From positions 34,964,585 to 35,028,584 of the forward strand of contig CM055102.1 in assembly GCA_029204225.1 (NCBI GenBank): 64,000 bases of DNA. The letters are read 5' to 3'. The position numbers and the translations under genes are program-made. Below, piece by piece: positions 9,930-22,137 of this stretch. The notes below the pieces were generated by a model. The model did not search any database, was not told the DNA's origin, and was given only the letters and a program-made list of their open reading frames with translations. Every line of letters starts with the position of its first letter. Within the stretch, counting starts at the first letter, position 1. The DNA comes from Diphasiastrum complanatum. Taxonomy: Eukaryota > Streptophyta > Lycopodiopsida > Lycopodiales > Lycopodiaceae.

Positions 9930-10584
9930 TTGGTATAAGAAAGAAGGGTGTATGTGTTTATGCGTAGATTACAGAGCATCAAATAAAGTCACAATTAAGA
10001 ATACGTACCCTATGCCTCGGGTAGACGAGTTGTTCGACGGGGCTAGATATTTCGATAAAATAGATCTTTGTTCGGGATATCAAGTCCGTATTAAGGCGGA
10101 AGATGTCCCGAAAAATAGCCTTTAGAACTCTTCACGGTCATTATGAGTTTAAGGTGATGCCCTTTGGACCTACCAACGCTCCGACAAGTTCTATGACCCT
10201 GGTGAACAGTGTTCTTTGGCCATATTTAGGAAAATTTGTGGTAGTTTTCCTAGATGATGTCTTAGTCTATAGTAAAACTAAGAAAGAGCATTTGGCTCAC
10301 CTCAGAAAGGTGTTTCGTTTGCTCAGAAAGCATAATCTATTCGCAAAGAAACCTAAATGTGAGTTTTTTACCGAAGAAATAGCATATTTGGGCCATATTA
10401 TCTCCAAAGATGGGATTAAAATGGATCCAAATAAGGTCAAAGCCATATTCAGTTGGCCTAGACCAAACAACATAATAGACCTTCAGGTCTTTCTTGGACT
10501 TTCAGGATATTACAGACGATTCGTCAAGGATTATGCTCAGATAGCAGTTCCCATGACAAATCTTCTTAAGGGGAAGGGAAAAGT
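9930..10584 (+). pseudogene. Gypsy reverse transcriptase relic (gag and protease deleted)
   Basis: Directly after the relic LTR and primer site the sequence jumps into reverse transcriptase. '[13 protein letters not shown]', 'VVVFLDDVLVYSK' (catalytic DD), '[17 protein letters not shown]' and '[19 protein letters not shown]' are recognisable in the 10,103-10,580 frame. The nucleotide sequence is close to 25,060-25,690 of the intact chromovirus but has substitutions and a short gap near 10,037. It stops at the KGKGK stretch, where a copia LTR begins 19 bp later. More than 3 kb of gag and protease is missing. Confidence 0.8.
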
Positions 10585-10602
10585 TCGTTTGGGGGCCAGA
10601 GC

Positions 10603-11079
10603 TGTTAGAGTTAATGTTTACTTTAGTACCCCTAATGTTATCATTTAGGATTAATTAGTGATAATTTGGCCATGCCTGCGTACTATTATAGGGGCCTTCA
10701 CATTTATAGTAAGTCATATTTTAGGGTCATTACTATTTATAATAAATTCGTTTTTTAGTCATGCATGTAGGTAGGTGCACTACTACTAGAATCGGATTTG
10801 CTTTTATCACTTAGAAACTCATCTTGGGTGTTTACCCAATGTAGGTAGTAATTATAGCAATTAGCTTTTTGTCTCTTGCTATTTGCTTTTTGCTTTTTAC
10901 CTTAAACATAGTTTAGAGAAAGTATATATGTAGGCTGGCGCCCTACTTCATTTGTAATGGGACATAGTTGGAGTACATCTCTTCATCATTGTTGTTCTCT
11001 CTCATGTGTATGACTATTGTCTAACAACAATAGGAATCTTGTCTTGGGTTACTTGTATGATCAAGTCGGTGTTCTAACA
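10603..11079 (+). mobile_element. Copia-type 5' LTR
   Basis: This 477-bp segment begins TGTTAGAG and ends TTCTAACA, so its termini are inverted (TGTTAGA/TCTAACA). It is followed at once by a tRNA primer site. A TATA-like string GTATATATG is at about 10,921. The termini fit many plant copia LTRs. No matching 3' LTR was found, so the element is incomplete. Confidence 0.75.
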
Positions 11080-11095
11080 TGGTATCAGAGCGTGG
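11080..11095 (+). promoter_or_regulatory. Primer-binding site for initiator tRNA-Met
   Basis: TGGTATCAGAGC follows the LTR without a gap. It is complementary to the 3' end of plant initiator methionine tRNA, the usual primer of plant LTR elements. Confidence 0.8.
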
Positions 11096-12996
11096 TTCAA
11101 GATTCGAAAGAACAAGGAGGTACTCCAACAAACGGAATCAATTCACAAGGAATTGATTTGGCCATCTTCAAGGAGAAAAACAGGTGCAGGTGGTGTCCCT
11201 AGCCAGCTCTCAAGTTTGATCTTCAACTACAACAGTGGCAGCTTTGTGGGAGAAGATCCGGTGTACAAAGAAAAGAGCTGAGCTGCAAGAGGAGAAATCT
11301 TCCTCAGATTTTAGGTTGCTGTAGGGCAGCAAAGTGTGGAGAAAACGTTGTTATGAGCACAACGTGGAAGAAGATTGGATCATAAGAGGGAAGTTTTAAA
11401 TCGTTGACCTGGATCAGACTTACAGTTTGTCACTGCCTACAGTCGCTGCATTGGAATCTGATCGCTGCATGCAGGGTATCTTATCACTGTCTATCAGATT
11501 TGTTTGTTGATGGTACAGACCTTATCGTTGCTGACTGATCGCTGAGCTGGATCATTGCTGACTGATCACTGAGCCGGATCATTGCTGCCTGATTGCTGGC
11601 TGGATTGCTACAGTTGCATCAGACCAATCTAGTGCCTTCGGACCGCTGCCTGCAGGACTGTTTCCTGGGTGACAAATCGCTGAGAAGCAGATTTGAGAGT
11701 TAGCTGGTGCTATCCACAGACCTGAACCTGTTTGCTGGAAGGGGAGATATCAGAAGCTGTTTGCTAGCAAGAGTGCTGACCTACAAAGCTGGTACTGCAG
11801 TTTTTCACTTAAGAAAAAAACAGGTTACATAGTTTTCTACAGGTCATGAAGATCCGAGGAACACTAGCCAAGAATTGCTAGTGTTGGAGAGCTATCGATA
11901 CATGTTGGAGACAGGTGACTACTGGTCAGAACACTGTTGGTAGATCGCTGTAGATTGCCAATTACTATTGGAAGTAATTGGTACACATGCAAGGAAGCAT
12001 GTACATGTGTAGATTGTTCGGTCAGCATGAAGATTGAGTTACAGTTGGAGCTTTTTGCATGCAAGTGAAAGTTCAGCAAGGCAATCACATGGAAGTTGAG
12101 GACGATTACATGCAAGGAAGCATAGACATACACAGATTGCTAGGATGCAATGGCTGTGTCTTGTAGTAGGAGATCACTGAGGTTTAAGAAGGGAAAGAAC
12201 CTTGATGCATGCTGAGGGAGGTCTTAGGAGTAAGGATCAGCAATACAACTAGGAGTTGTTTGCAATCAGGTGCAAGGTGAAGAAGGGATTCACAAGAGTA
12301 ATCAGAACAAGGTTCGTCACAAAATGGAAGGGTTAACTCACAGGGAAAGGAAACTCTTCATGAAACAAAAGAGATGGTAGGGGAAGACAATCAGCGATCA
12401 AGGTGATGCTGAAGCTGCAAAAAGCGGCTACCAACAAGCATACTGAAGGAAGGTCAACTTCAAAGGTTTTAAGATTGACAAGGTTTTGTCGAGGTTGGAA
12501 TCGACAAAGGTGCAAACTCTTAAGAGGGAGTTGCATGAGAAGTATAGACTATGAGTCTATATAGATAAATCGATATTCAAGAGGATGTTTTCACAGTTTC
12601 TTATCGTGGTGGCAAATGATAAGTTCGTTGTTACAAGTGACAGGTGTGGCAAGCTGTGTGGTCAACATTCTACGTTGTATCGGTTTGGTTTCTATTCATG
12701 TCATAGTAACTTGGTTATGTTGTAGAAACTTTCTTGTCTATTTGAACTAGTATCACTTCAGATTTATGAGTAATCGAAGTGATTGCTTGTTGTGGTTGTC
12801 ATGTAATTCCTGGATACCATCCAAGTCATAGTTGATTGTTCATGTGGTGGAACCAAGTGAGATCAATTCCATTTTGAGTTGGAGAAAGGTTCTAGAATCT
12901 ATCCAAGTTCATGTTCTGTCATGTGGTAGATTCTGTTATAAGATTGGGAAGCCAAGGTTGTTGATTAGTCGTTGAAAATCAATAGTATAGGTTGTT
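11096..12996 (+). mobile_element. Non-coding interior of a copia-type element
   Basis: About 1.9 kb follow the primer site with no gag, protease, integrase or reverse transcriptase motif in either strand. The first part repeats GATCGCTG/CTGATCGCTGA-type words (11,400-11,650). This fits a long leader whose coding part was lost, or a non-autonomous large LTR derivative. The right side ends at a perfect hairpin and then foreign hAT sequence. Confidence 0.45.
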
Positions 12997-13100
12997 GTTT
13001 AGCTTCAAGAAAAACAACATGGTTGAAGATGGACGTACACCAAGTTTGCATATTTGGTGTACGTCCATCTTCAACCATGTTGTTTTTCTTGAAGCTAAAC
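12997..13100. repeat. Perfect 47-bp inverted repeat with 10-nt loop
   Basis: The left arm is 12,997-13,043 and the right arm 13,054-13,100. Every base pairs by eye, and the loop is GTTTGCATAT. Arm key words are GAAGATGGACGTACACCAA and its complement. Transcribed, it would fold into a long perfect hairpin. It lies exactly where copia-derived DNA meets a hAT terminus. Confidence 0.95.
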
Positions 13101-13237
13101 CATGTTGGTCTCCCATTGGCTCCTCGGTCTGCTCACCCGCAGTGCCCATGTGCCACTGCACCAGTCCCCTGCATCATGTACTGTACCCTTTTTTTTTACA
13201 CCCAGAACCCCTTTTTTTTACCTTTTTTTGTCCTTTT
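13101..13237 (+). mobile_element. hAT-family terminal fragment E0
   Basis: Words such as GGTCTCCCATTGGC, GTCTGCTCACCCGCAGTGCC and CACTGCACCAGTCCCC match 43,220-43,370, the subterminal part of E4. It breaks off before the GGTACC cluster and the terminus, so it is a truncated leftover of the same family. Confidence 0.75.
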
Positions 13238-13915
<678 letters not shown>

Positions 13916-13924
13916 CTTGATATA

Positions 13925-14055
13925 TCAAAGGTTGGCGGACGCGGACACGCGTCTGGACGCCGGACAAGCGTCCCCGGGGTGGACGCACTTCTTTTTTTAA
14001 AAATCTTTTTTTAGTGTATTTGAGTTTAAAAAAAAAAATCGACACGTTTGGAATT
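13925..14055. other. GGACGC/GCGTCC palindrome cluster and A/T tract
   Basis: Six or so GGACG/CGTCC words lie within 70 bp (13,925-13,993), followed by T-rich and A-rich tracts. The same word cluster appears at 43,586-43,672, so it probably marks termini of another element family. Confidence 0.5.
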
Positions 14056-14697
14056 AGGTGGTACCGCCATTATGGTACCCCCGGTACCATAATGGTGGTA
14101 CCCCCATTATGGTGCCGCCCTCAGACTCGCGGTACTAGGGCGACACCAATAAATAATATTTTTTATTATTATTATTTTAAATTTTCTAATAAAAACCCCT
14201 TTTGTTATTGTAAATTAGGGTAAAAAATTCAGAAAAAAAAAGGTTTAGGGTTTAGAAAAAAGGGGGGATGGTACAGGGGGCACTGTGGGGGAGCAGACCT
14301 TGGGGTCAATGGGAGTGCAACATGTGGGGGAGCAACAAATCCAGACAGGTACACCGTCACATGGGCACTATGGGGGAGCAGACCACGGACCCAATCGGAG
14401 TGCAGCACGTGGGGGAGCAACACATGGGGCAGGTACAGTAGCACATGGGCACTGTGGGGGAGCAGGCCATGGGGCCAATGGGAGTGCAGCACGTGGGGGA
14501 GCAACAAATGGAGGCAGGTACAACGGCACATGGAGGGATCATCAACAACTGCACATGGGGAAACAGGCTGTGGGGTTAAATAGGAACTCACGAGGCTGTG
14601 AGAGAGCCTGTGAGAGGCATTGTGAGAGGCTGTGAGAGAGCCAGTCAGAGCCATTGAGAGGTTGTGAGAGGCTGTTTGAGAAACAGGGTGTCGTGAG

Positions 14698-14847
14698 ATG
14701 GCGGAGCGCATACCACCGAGGCCCGAGGGCGAAGCCAAGAGGAAGCTCGAGGAAGATGTCCAAAGGCACAAGGAAAGGCATCGAAAGCAAGAGGCGGACA
14801 TTGCAGAGATGCTGCGACAGACTCGGCAGAGACACCCAGAGCTGTAG
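14698..14847 (+). pseudogene. E2 accessory protein, truncated (49 codons)
   Basis: It starts like the intact copies ('MAERIPPRPEGEAKRKLEED') but meets TAG at 14,845. After the stop, recognisable downstream words are joined across a large deletion to the 3' region of the opposing transposase. The basic 'FTRRQLIMVRER' half is absent. E4 shares the same stop context (GACACCCAGAGCTGTAG), so the stop predates the deletion and marks a subfamily. Confidence 0.75.
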
Positions 14848-15070
14848 ATCCCTGCCCCCGCCGTGGCCCGACGGCCGGCCGTCGGGCTAACCAGGAGGCA
14901 GAAACAGAGCATAACAATTACAAATCGACAAATACAAAATCTGCAGCGAATAAAGTACGTCCAACACTGAATATAATATGGAAAATGGTCTGAATACAAT
15001 GTTCGACCATCTGGCCGCCAAACATGGAACATGATATTAAACTGCCGAAAATAAAATAACAGAGCTACAA

Positions 15071-18000
15071 TCAATGCTCTGACTCTAACTCAGATGAATG
15101 CTCCAGAGACAACTCAGGGCCCCGAGCTGACTCTCGCAACTGATATCTATGCCTGTCTGGAACTGGCATGGGCTGTGTATCCGAGGGGGAAGACTCGTCA
15201 TCCTCATCCTCCCAATCTGCCTCCGCATCAGCCCCCATGCAAGCCAAACCGACTAGACCTGCTCCAGCTGGCTGTGATAGTGCACCTCTACCTGCACTCG
15301 GGGCCCTGCGAGGTCGTCCTCTCTTCCCTGACTGTTTCTGTGCTCTGCCTTTCTTGTTCGGTGCACCCTTGGGCCTTCCTGGTCTCTTGCGGACTAGGGG
15401 AGCTGTCAATGCCTCATCACCCCCATGCAGATCACCTGGCTGGCTAGGCTGGGCCCAAGCTGAGGCCGGCTGGGATAGAGAAGCCAAAGATGGGTGTCCC
15501 TGTGCAGCTGATAGTGGAGGATAGGTCCGTGGAGTGTGTGCCTGTGGGGCTGCTGCTGGTGGAGGAACTGGCTGTGGAGGGGCTGTCCCTGCAGGAGGCA
15601 AGTACAGCGGCGATATGTACTGAAAGGGGTGCTGCGGTGGACTGCTTCTCATGCTCATGTTTTTTCTTATGCTCATGTTTAGGTCTTTGCGTCTGTTCGT
15701 GCCCTTCTTGATGCAAGGTTTAAAATTTGCATGTCAGAGAGAAATGAAACCAACGTACCAGCCGTCAACCAACATGCTATGGGACAATAGCTTATCACCT
15801 GCAGTGCGCTCGTAATGGTCAGAAGTCTCCTGGTGAGACGTGCGTTCGTTGGTGCTACAGAACACCAACCGCTCCAACTGACTCACTGACAACCTGTTTC
15901 TTCTCCTCGTGTGAATGAGTGCCCATGTGCTCCAATTACGCTCACACACGGAGGCAGCACAATCCTGTGGTACGTGCAATGAAATGCTTCAGCACATGTG
16001 CACGGGTGGAACGTCAACGAAACACAGCAATAGAGGATGAAATGAGATGCATACTTGAGAAAGGACCCGCAGTGCAAGACGCTGTATGGAGGGATAGGTG
16101 CTACCGAACATGGTCCACCAGGTAATGGGAAGCTGCCTCCTCTCTGGATCCTGTGCAGCTGGGTGGCCGAACGTGCCCATGCTGGAACGAAATGCAACTA
16201 GCTCCTCCATGAGCCTGATAGGATCCAAGCCAATGTGTGGACCCACCCTGTGAATGTACTCAAGCCAATCCGCCTCGAGCTCCTTGTCTGCGATCTGTGT
16301 CGGAGAGAGGAAGAGGGGATGCAGTATGTGTGCAACGCTGTGGATACTCTTGTGGAAGTAGTTCCACCGCGTCTCCCAGATGAACTTCAGCTCGGTCATC
16401 CTGCAGGTGAGAGGCATGTGGTTTAATGCATTACGAAAAAACGTAACATCGACAGAGAAGCAAACTAGCAACTACTGAAAAGATAAAGACCAATTACATT
16501 ACTATATTGTTTACCTCTCTGGCTGCAAGATGGGCAGCTGCAGGAACTGTCCAATCCTGTCCATGAGCTCATACACCAGTCCAAGTGTGGACCCCTCGCT
16601 GTCAGCCATGCGGAGCACAATGTAGAGTGGTCAAAGGAGTCCTGACAATGTCTGTGCATCCCTCCAGGACTGGTCTCTCCTCACCATGGAAGAAAAGTGC
16701 TCCCCATCCTCAGTGTGCTGAAATGTGGCACGCCAAAGATCACTGGCAACCATCTGTAGAATCTGCGCCCTACACCTGATCAAACGGTCAATGACCACCA
16801 AGTCGAATGCAAAGCGTGTGGGGGCTGGCTTACGGAGGTCCAGATGGCTGAACACCCGGAACATGGCAAGAACACGCCTCTTCATGGTGACAAAAGTCAC
16901 CAGGAAGAGGGCCTCACGGACGATGGCTCTAATCAGGGAGGTGCACCTATGTCCCCCTTCAGAAGGTCTATGCCGTGCGCTGCACAAGGGGTATGAACGA
17001 TGTGAGGGAACTCAGCCTCTAGCAGTACACCCATCTGAATGCAGTTGGTGGCATTGTCTGTCACTATCGTGACGACATGCTTTGAGCCTATGGACAAGAT
17101 GGAGGACCTGATGACATCAAACATGAACTCTGCAGATATGACTCTCCCCCCCCTGCTGCAATCCATGGCCCTCAAAAACTGTGTGCCCATGCAGTTGGAG
17201 ACCAAGATGTTGAGGATCAGCCTCCTCTTGACATCAGTCTAGCCATCGGACATGATGCTGCAACTGTAAGTGGCCCAGTGGCGACGTAGAGGCTCCATCT
17301 CTCTAGACAAGGACTCGACCCTATCCCTCAGCATGTGTGTACGGACAACCTCTGAACTAGGGACTCTCCAGCTAGGGCTGACAAACTGTGCAAGGCGGAA
17401 GGCCCTTCTGAAGGGCTCAGAGTCAGTGATGGCAATTGGAAGGTTCAGCTCATAAATCAAGCTGGCCACAGCCTGTGTGGCCTCTCTGTCCATGTGCGGC
17501 TGATGCGCGCCGCGAATACTCTGCTGCCTAAGAACTCTCCTAGCTGGGCGACGGGTAGCGTACCTCCAGCACGGTGCACCAAACGTGACGGGAATGGATG
17601 ATGACGCGACAGGCTGGGCACTAGTGGATGCATCGGTTGTGGACGTGGAATGGAGAGAGTGGGATGCATTGGTAGGGATGGGTGCAGCAGCATAAGTGGG
17701 GTGCACTGGTGGAGGGGGAACATCTGGCATGGGATACGAAAACTGCTGGCTAGGGAGGTCATCCGGATCGGAAGGGAGGGAGGAAGGGATCTCCTCAACA
17801 TCCTGGAAGGCCGGGTCACTGGCATCCTGGGCCTGCTCCTGCTCGGGTGGCGGAGAGTCCATGAGAAAGTCGTAAACTGGGGGAGTGCGAGCAACAGTAG
17901 GTGGTGGTGGAACCGCAGTGGCAACTGGCGGACGCGATGGGACGAGATCCACCAGATTGCGTGTAGATGGGGGAGCGTGTGGCGGAACTGTCTGAGGGGG

Positions 18001-18398
18001 ATGAGAGACAAAGGGACTGGACGAGGATGCACTCCCTCTCCTCGTGCGTGCCAGCCAAGCAGGTAGCAACTCGGGTCAACCACGTAAGGCGCGGTGCAAA
18101 ACCGAAGAACACCCTCCGAAATGGTGTTCTCCCCCGCCACAAGACGTGGCCCGTAGGTGTCCAGAAGTCGCTGCGTGACGGGAACGAACATGCTGCCACA
18201 GGGGGCAGCATTCAGTGTGCCACCATTTTTGGCGCGTGTGTCGAGTAGGTGGCCTTTAAGGCGAGTGAGGGTGGCAACAAACTCGACCAGGCAATATCGA
18301 TAGCGCACGATCTTTGCACCGGACTTGTTGGACTTGTCAGGAACCTGCCTGACAATGTCCACCTCGTCCCACAGATCGGCAAGGTTGGAATGCACCAT
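15071..18398 (-). pseudogene. E2 hAT transposase (broken)
   Basis: The start ATG at 18,398 (minus) is aligned with E3. Damage seen: the first Cys of the N-terminal CxxC is Tyr ('RYRYCLVEF'); a frameshift near 18,060 splits 'YVVDP' from 'LLPAWLAR'; a TAG at 17,239 replaces the Trp after 'SIMSDG' in the DUF659 core; and exon 4 lacks most of its acidic N-terminal part (deletion at about 15,680-15,730). Exon and intron borders like those of E3 are still visible. The C-terminal tail at 15,676-15,071 retains AT-hook words 'RPGRPKGAP' and 'RGRPRRAP'. It is not functional as read. Confidence 0.85.
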
Positions 18399-18634
18399 TT
18401 CTGTAGAGGGAACTGTGGAAAAAAGACAGAGATGATCGTGAGTGCGATAGGAGGCGGAATGCTGGAAAATCCACAACAATGGCCGGAGTAGCAGTAGCAG
18501 GGGTGGAAGCGATCTGTGCAACGCGAAGACAGTGTGATGGCGAGGAGTGCGCGGACAGCAGGAAGAGGGCGTGGACAGCAGCGCGATGGGCAGGGAGAGA
18601 GATGAAGCGGGGGGGGAGGGGTGGGGAAATCAGG

Positions 18635-18637
<3 letters not shown>

Positions 18638-18705
<68 letters not shown>
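18638..18705. repeat. (TA)n between E2 and E2b
   Basis: 68 bp of alternating TA at the transposase-side end of E2. Tyr/Ile open frames through it are artefacts. Confidence 0.95.
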
Positions 18706-18708
<3 letters not shown>

Positions 18709-18751
18709 GGTACCGCAGATCAGTATGGATCCGCGATATATATATATATAT
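18706..18751. other. Terminal remnant and second short (TA)n
   Basis: TTGTGGTACCGCAGATC...GGATCCGCG is a scrap of the GGTACC-bearing transposase-side terminus. A 16-bp TA run (18,736-18,751) then joins the truncated E2b transposase. Deletions here begin and end in TA runs. Confidence 0.6.
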
Positions 18752-21700
18752 TGCTTGGCCGAGTTCGTTGCCACCCTCACTCGCCTTAAAGGCCACCTAC
18801 TCGGCGCACGCGCCAAAGATGGTGGCACACTGAATGCTGCCCCCTGTGCCAGCATGTCCGTTCCCGTCAGGCAGCGACTTCTGGATACCTACGAGCCACG
18901 TCTTGTGGCGGGGGAGAACACCATTTTGGAGGGTGTTCTTCAGTTTTGCACTGCGCCGTACGTGTTTGACCCCGAGTTGTTGCCTGCTTGGCTGGCACAC
19001 ACGAGGAGAGGGAGTGCATCCTTGTCCAGTCCCTTTGCCCCTCATCCCCCTCAGACAGTTCCGCCTCACGCAACCCCATCTGCACCCATTCCGGTGGATC
19101 CCATCCCATCGCGTCCGCCAGTTGCCATTGCGGTTCCACCACCACCTACTGTTGCTCGCACTCCCCCAGTTTACGACTTTCTCATGGACTCTCTGCCACC
19201 CGAGCAGGAGCATGCCCCGGATGCCAGTGACGAGGCCTTCCACGATGTTGAGGAGATCCCTTCCTCCCTCCCTTCCCATCCGGATGACCTCCCTAGCCAG
19301 CAGTTTTCGTATCCCATGCCAGATGTCCCCCCTCCACCATTGTACCCCACTTATGCTGCTGCACCCATCCCGGCTAGTGCATCCCACTCTCCCCATTCCA
19401 CGTCTATAGTTGATGCATCCACTAGTGCCCAGCCTGTTGCGTCATCATCCATTCCCGTCACGTTTGGTGCACCGTGCTGGAGGTTCGCTACCTGTCGCCA
19501 GCTGGGAGAGTTCTTAGGTAGCAGAGCATTCGCGGCGCGCATCAGCCGCACATGGATAGAGAGGCCACACAGGCCGTGGCCAGTCTGATTTATGAGCTGA
19601 ACCTTCCATTTGCCATCACCAAGTCTGTCAGCCCTAGCTGGAGAGTCCCTAGTTCAGAGGTTGTTCGTACACACATGCTGAGGGATAGGGTCGAGTCCTT
19701 GTCTAGAGAGATGGAGCCTCTACGTCGCCACTGGGCCACTTACGGTTGCAGCATCATATCCGATGGCTGGACTGATGTCAGGAGGAGGCCGATCCTCAAC
19801 ATATTGGTCTCCAGCTGCATGGGCACATAATTTTTGAGGGCAGTGGATTGCAGCAGGGGGGGGAGAGTCATATCTGCAGAGTTCATGTTTGATGTCATCA
19901 GGTCTTCCATCTTGTCCATAGGCCCACAGCATGTCGTCACGGTGGTGACGGACAATGCCACGAACTGCATTCAGATGGGTGTACTGCTAGAGGCCGAGTT
20001 CCCTCACATTGTTCATACCCCCTGTGCAGCGCACGACATAGACCTTCTGATGGGGGACATAGGTGCACTTCCCTGGGTTAGAGCCATCGTCCGTGAGGCC
20101 CTTGTCACCAGGAAGAGGCGTGTTCTTGCCATGTGTTCAGCCAGTTGGACCTCAAGAAGCCAGCCCCCACACGCTTTGCATTCGACTTGGTGGTCATCGA
20201 CCGTTTGATTAGGTGCAGGGCACAGCTTCTACAGATGGTTGCCAGTGATGTTTGGTGTGCCAGTACGTTTCAGCACACTGAAGATGGGGAGCACTTTTCT
20301 TCCACGGTGAGTGGTGACCAGTTTTGGAGGGATGCACAGACATTGTCAGGACTGCTTCGACCACTCTACATTGTGCTCCGCATGGCTGACAATGAGGGGT
20401 CGACAGTTGGACTGGTATATGAGCTCATGGACCGGATCGGACAGTTCCTGCAGCTGCCCATCCTGTAGCCAGAGAGGTATGCGGTACAGTAATGTAATTG
20501 GTCTTTATCTTTTCGGTGTTTGCTAGCTTGTTTTTATGTCAATGTTACGTTTTTTCGTAATGCCCAGGTTTTAACATGCCTCTCACCTGCAGGATGACCG
20601 AGCTAAAGTTCATCTGGGAGACGCGGTGGAACTACTTCCACAGGAGTATCCACAGCGTTGCACACATACTACATCCCCTCTTCCTCTCTCCGACACAGAT
20701 CGCAGACAGGGAGCTCGAGGCCGATTGGCTTCAGTACATTCACAGAGTGGGTCCACACATAGGTTTGGATCCTATCAGGCTCATGGAGGAGCTCGCTGCA
20801 TTTCGTATTCGGCCACCGGGATGCTCAGGATCCAAAGAGGAGGCAACTTCCCATTACCTGGTGGACCATGTTCGGTAGCACATATCCATCACTGCGTGTC
20901 CTTTGTCAGGTATGCATCTCATTTTATCCTCCATTGCTGTGTTTCGTTGATGTTCCACCCGTGCAAATGTGCTAAAGCATTTCAATGCACGTACTAGAGG
21001 ACTGCGCTGCCTCCGTGTGTGAGCGCAATTGGAGCACATGGGCACTAATTCACACGAGGAGAAGAAACAGGCTGTCAGTGAGTCAGTTCGAGCGGTTGGT
21101 GTTTTGTAGCACCAACGCACGCCTCGCCAGGAGACTTTCGACCATTACGAGCGCATTGCAGGTGATTAGTTATTCTCCCAGAGCATGTTGGTTGACGACT
21201 TATACGTTGGTTTCGTTTCTTGATCAAATTGTCTCTATGACATCCAAATTTTTAACCTTGTAGACGAAGATATCAGATTTGGAGCGCCAGGTTGACTTGC
21301 CTACGGACAGCACCCATCCCATGCCTGTTGATGACCTGGGCACACAGCTTATGGCAGAGAGAGAGAGGGAGCTTGCCGAGATGAGAGAGAGAGAGCTTGG
21401 TCTTGAGCACAGAGAGCGTCCATTGTATGAGGCAGATGAGCCAGTGTCAGAGGATGAGCATGACGAGGATGAGCCCATTCGGGTTGTGTTTGCCAGACCA
21501 GAGAGGGATGAGGCAGATTATACAGGTGCAGGGCACATGCCACGGACAGGGGTCACAGGTGCATCATGTGGCAGAGGTGGGACACATGGCGCAGGTTATA
21601 CCGGAAGATAGGCACGCAGGGGGGGCCAGTGGCATACCTACCTATGTCGACATGATGGAGGAGGCTCTTGATAGAGGGCAGAGTGGTTTAGATGCCGGTC

Positions 21701-21765
21701 TCGCAGATGTTTGGATGCGTGCAACACAGAGTCATGGCCGTTACTACGACAGCACACCAGAGGAG
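18752..21765 (+). pseudogene. E2b hAT transposase, part before the chromovirus
   Basis: It begins inside the coding region at 'LAEFVATLTRLKGHLLGAR', so the ATG and the zinc-finger cysteines are missing. DUF659 words 'GCSIISDGWTDVRRRP' and 'VVTDNATNCIQMG' remain. Stops include TAA at about 19,828 (after 'SCMGT') and TAG at about 20,465. Splice borders are preserved: donor at 20,477, exon 2 at 20,593-20,909 (shortened), exon 3 at 21,000-21,161 ('CERNWSTWALIHTRRRNRLS') and exon 4 from 21,264. The LTR element interrupts exon 4. Confidence 0.85.
21761..21765. repeat. Target-site duplication AGGAG, left copy
   Basis: The same five bases occur at 28,184-28,188 after the 3' LTR. The uninterrupted target in E4 (about 40,813-40,818) has AGGAG once. 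Confidence 0.95.
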
Positions 21766-22123
21766 TGTTACGAGCTCGTAACCAGTGCCGAACCCTAGAG
21801 AACACAGATAGGTCAGATACCACAGTCAGGGTCGTGTCCAGCGTACATGACCAACAGGGCAAGACAGTGTGAGTAGTGTGCCCCAGCACGGTCCATAGCC
21901 ATGGCGGGCCTAACACAGCCTAGGGACCCTGTCAGCAGGATAGGGCCCCCAGTTGGGTCCCGACGTGCAGTCGGCCACGTCAGTGCCACGTGGCCGACAC
22001 TTGGCAGTAGCATGCTACCAGTCCTCACACTGGGCTAGGAGGGGCTTACTCTATATCAGGGAGTAGGCAAGGTTGGGTGGATCAATTAGTGTTTGCCCTA
22101 CTGTGGTGTTAGGATCTATTACA
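21766..22123 (+). repeat. Chromovirus 5' LTR
   Basis: 358 bp, starting TGTTACGAGCTCG and ending GGATCTATTACA. A C/G-rich middle includes the short inverted words CGGCCACGT/ACGTGGCCG at about 21,971-21,996. No difference from the 3' LTR was found when comparing line by line at an offset of 6,060. Confidence 0.95.
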
Positions 22124-22124
22124 C

Positions 22125-22137
22125 TGGTATCAGAGCC
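22125..22137 (+). promoter_or_regulatory. Chromovirus primer-binding site
   Basis: TGGTATCAGAGCC lies one base after the 5' LTR and is complementary to initiator tRNA-Met. Confidence 0.9.

Larger units (their letters stand above)
14056..18637 (-). mobile_element. hAT-family element E2 (defective)
   Basis: This defective copy has the transposase gene on the minus strand and the accessory gene on the plus strand. The accessory-side end (14,056-14,150) has the GGTACC cluster but lacks the last dozen bases of the terminus. The transposase-side end stops at (TA)n at 18,638 without its own GGTACC cluster. Subterminal 84-bp repeats lie at 14,280-14,540, followed by GAGAGGCTGTGAGAG-type repeats (14,590-14,690). 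Both genes are broken. Confidence 0.8.

Noticed and set aside
18547-18855. Tyr-Ile repeat proteins across 18.6-18.7 kb
   Set aside because: They are translations of (TA)n in both strands. The surrounding frames belong to the broken transposases.
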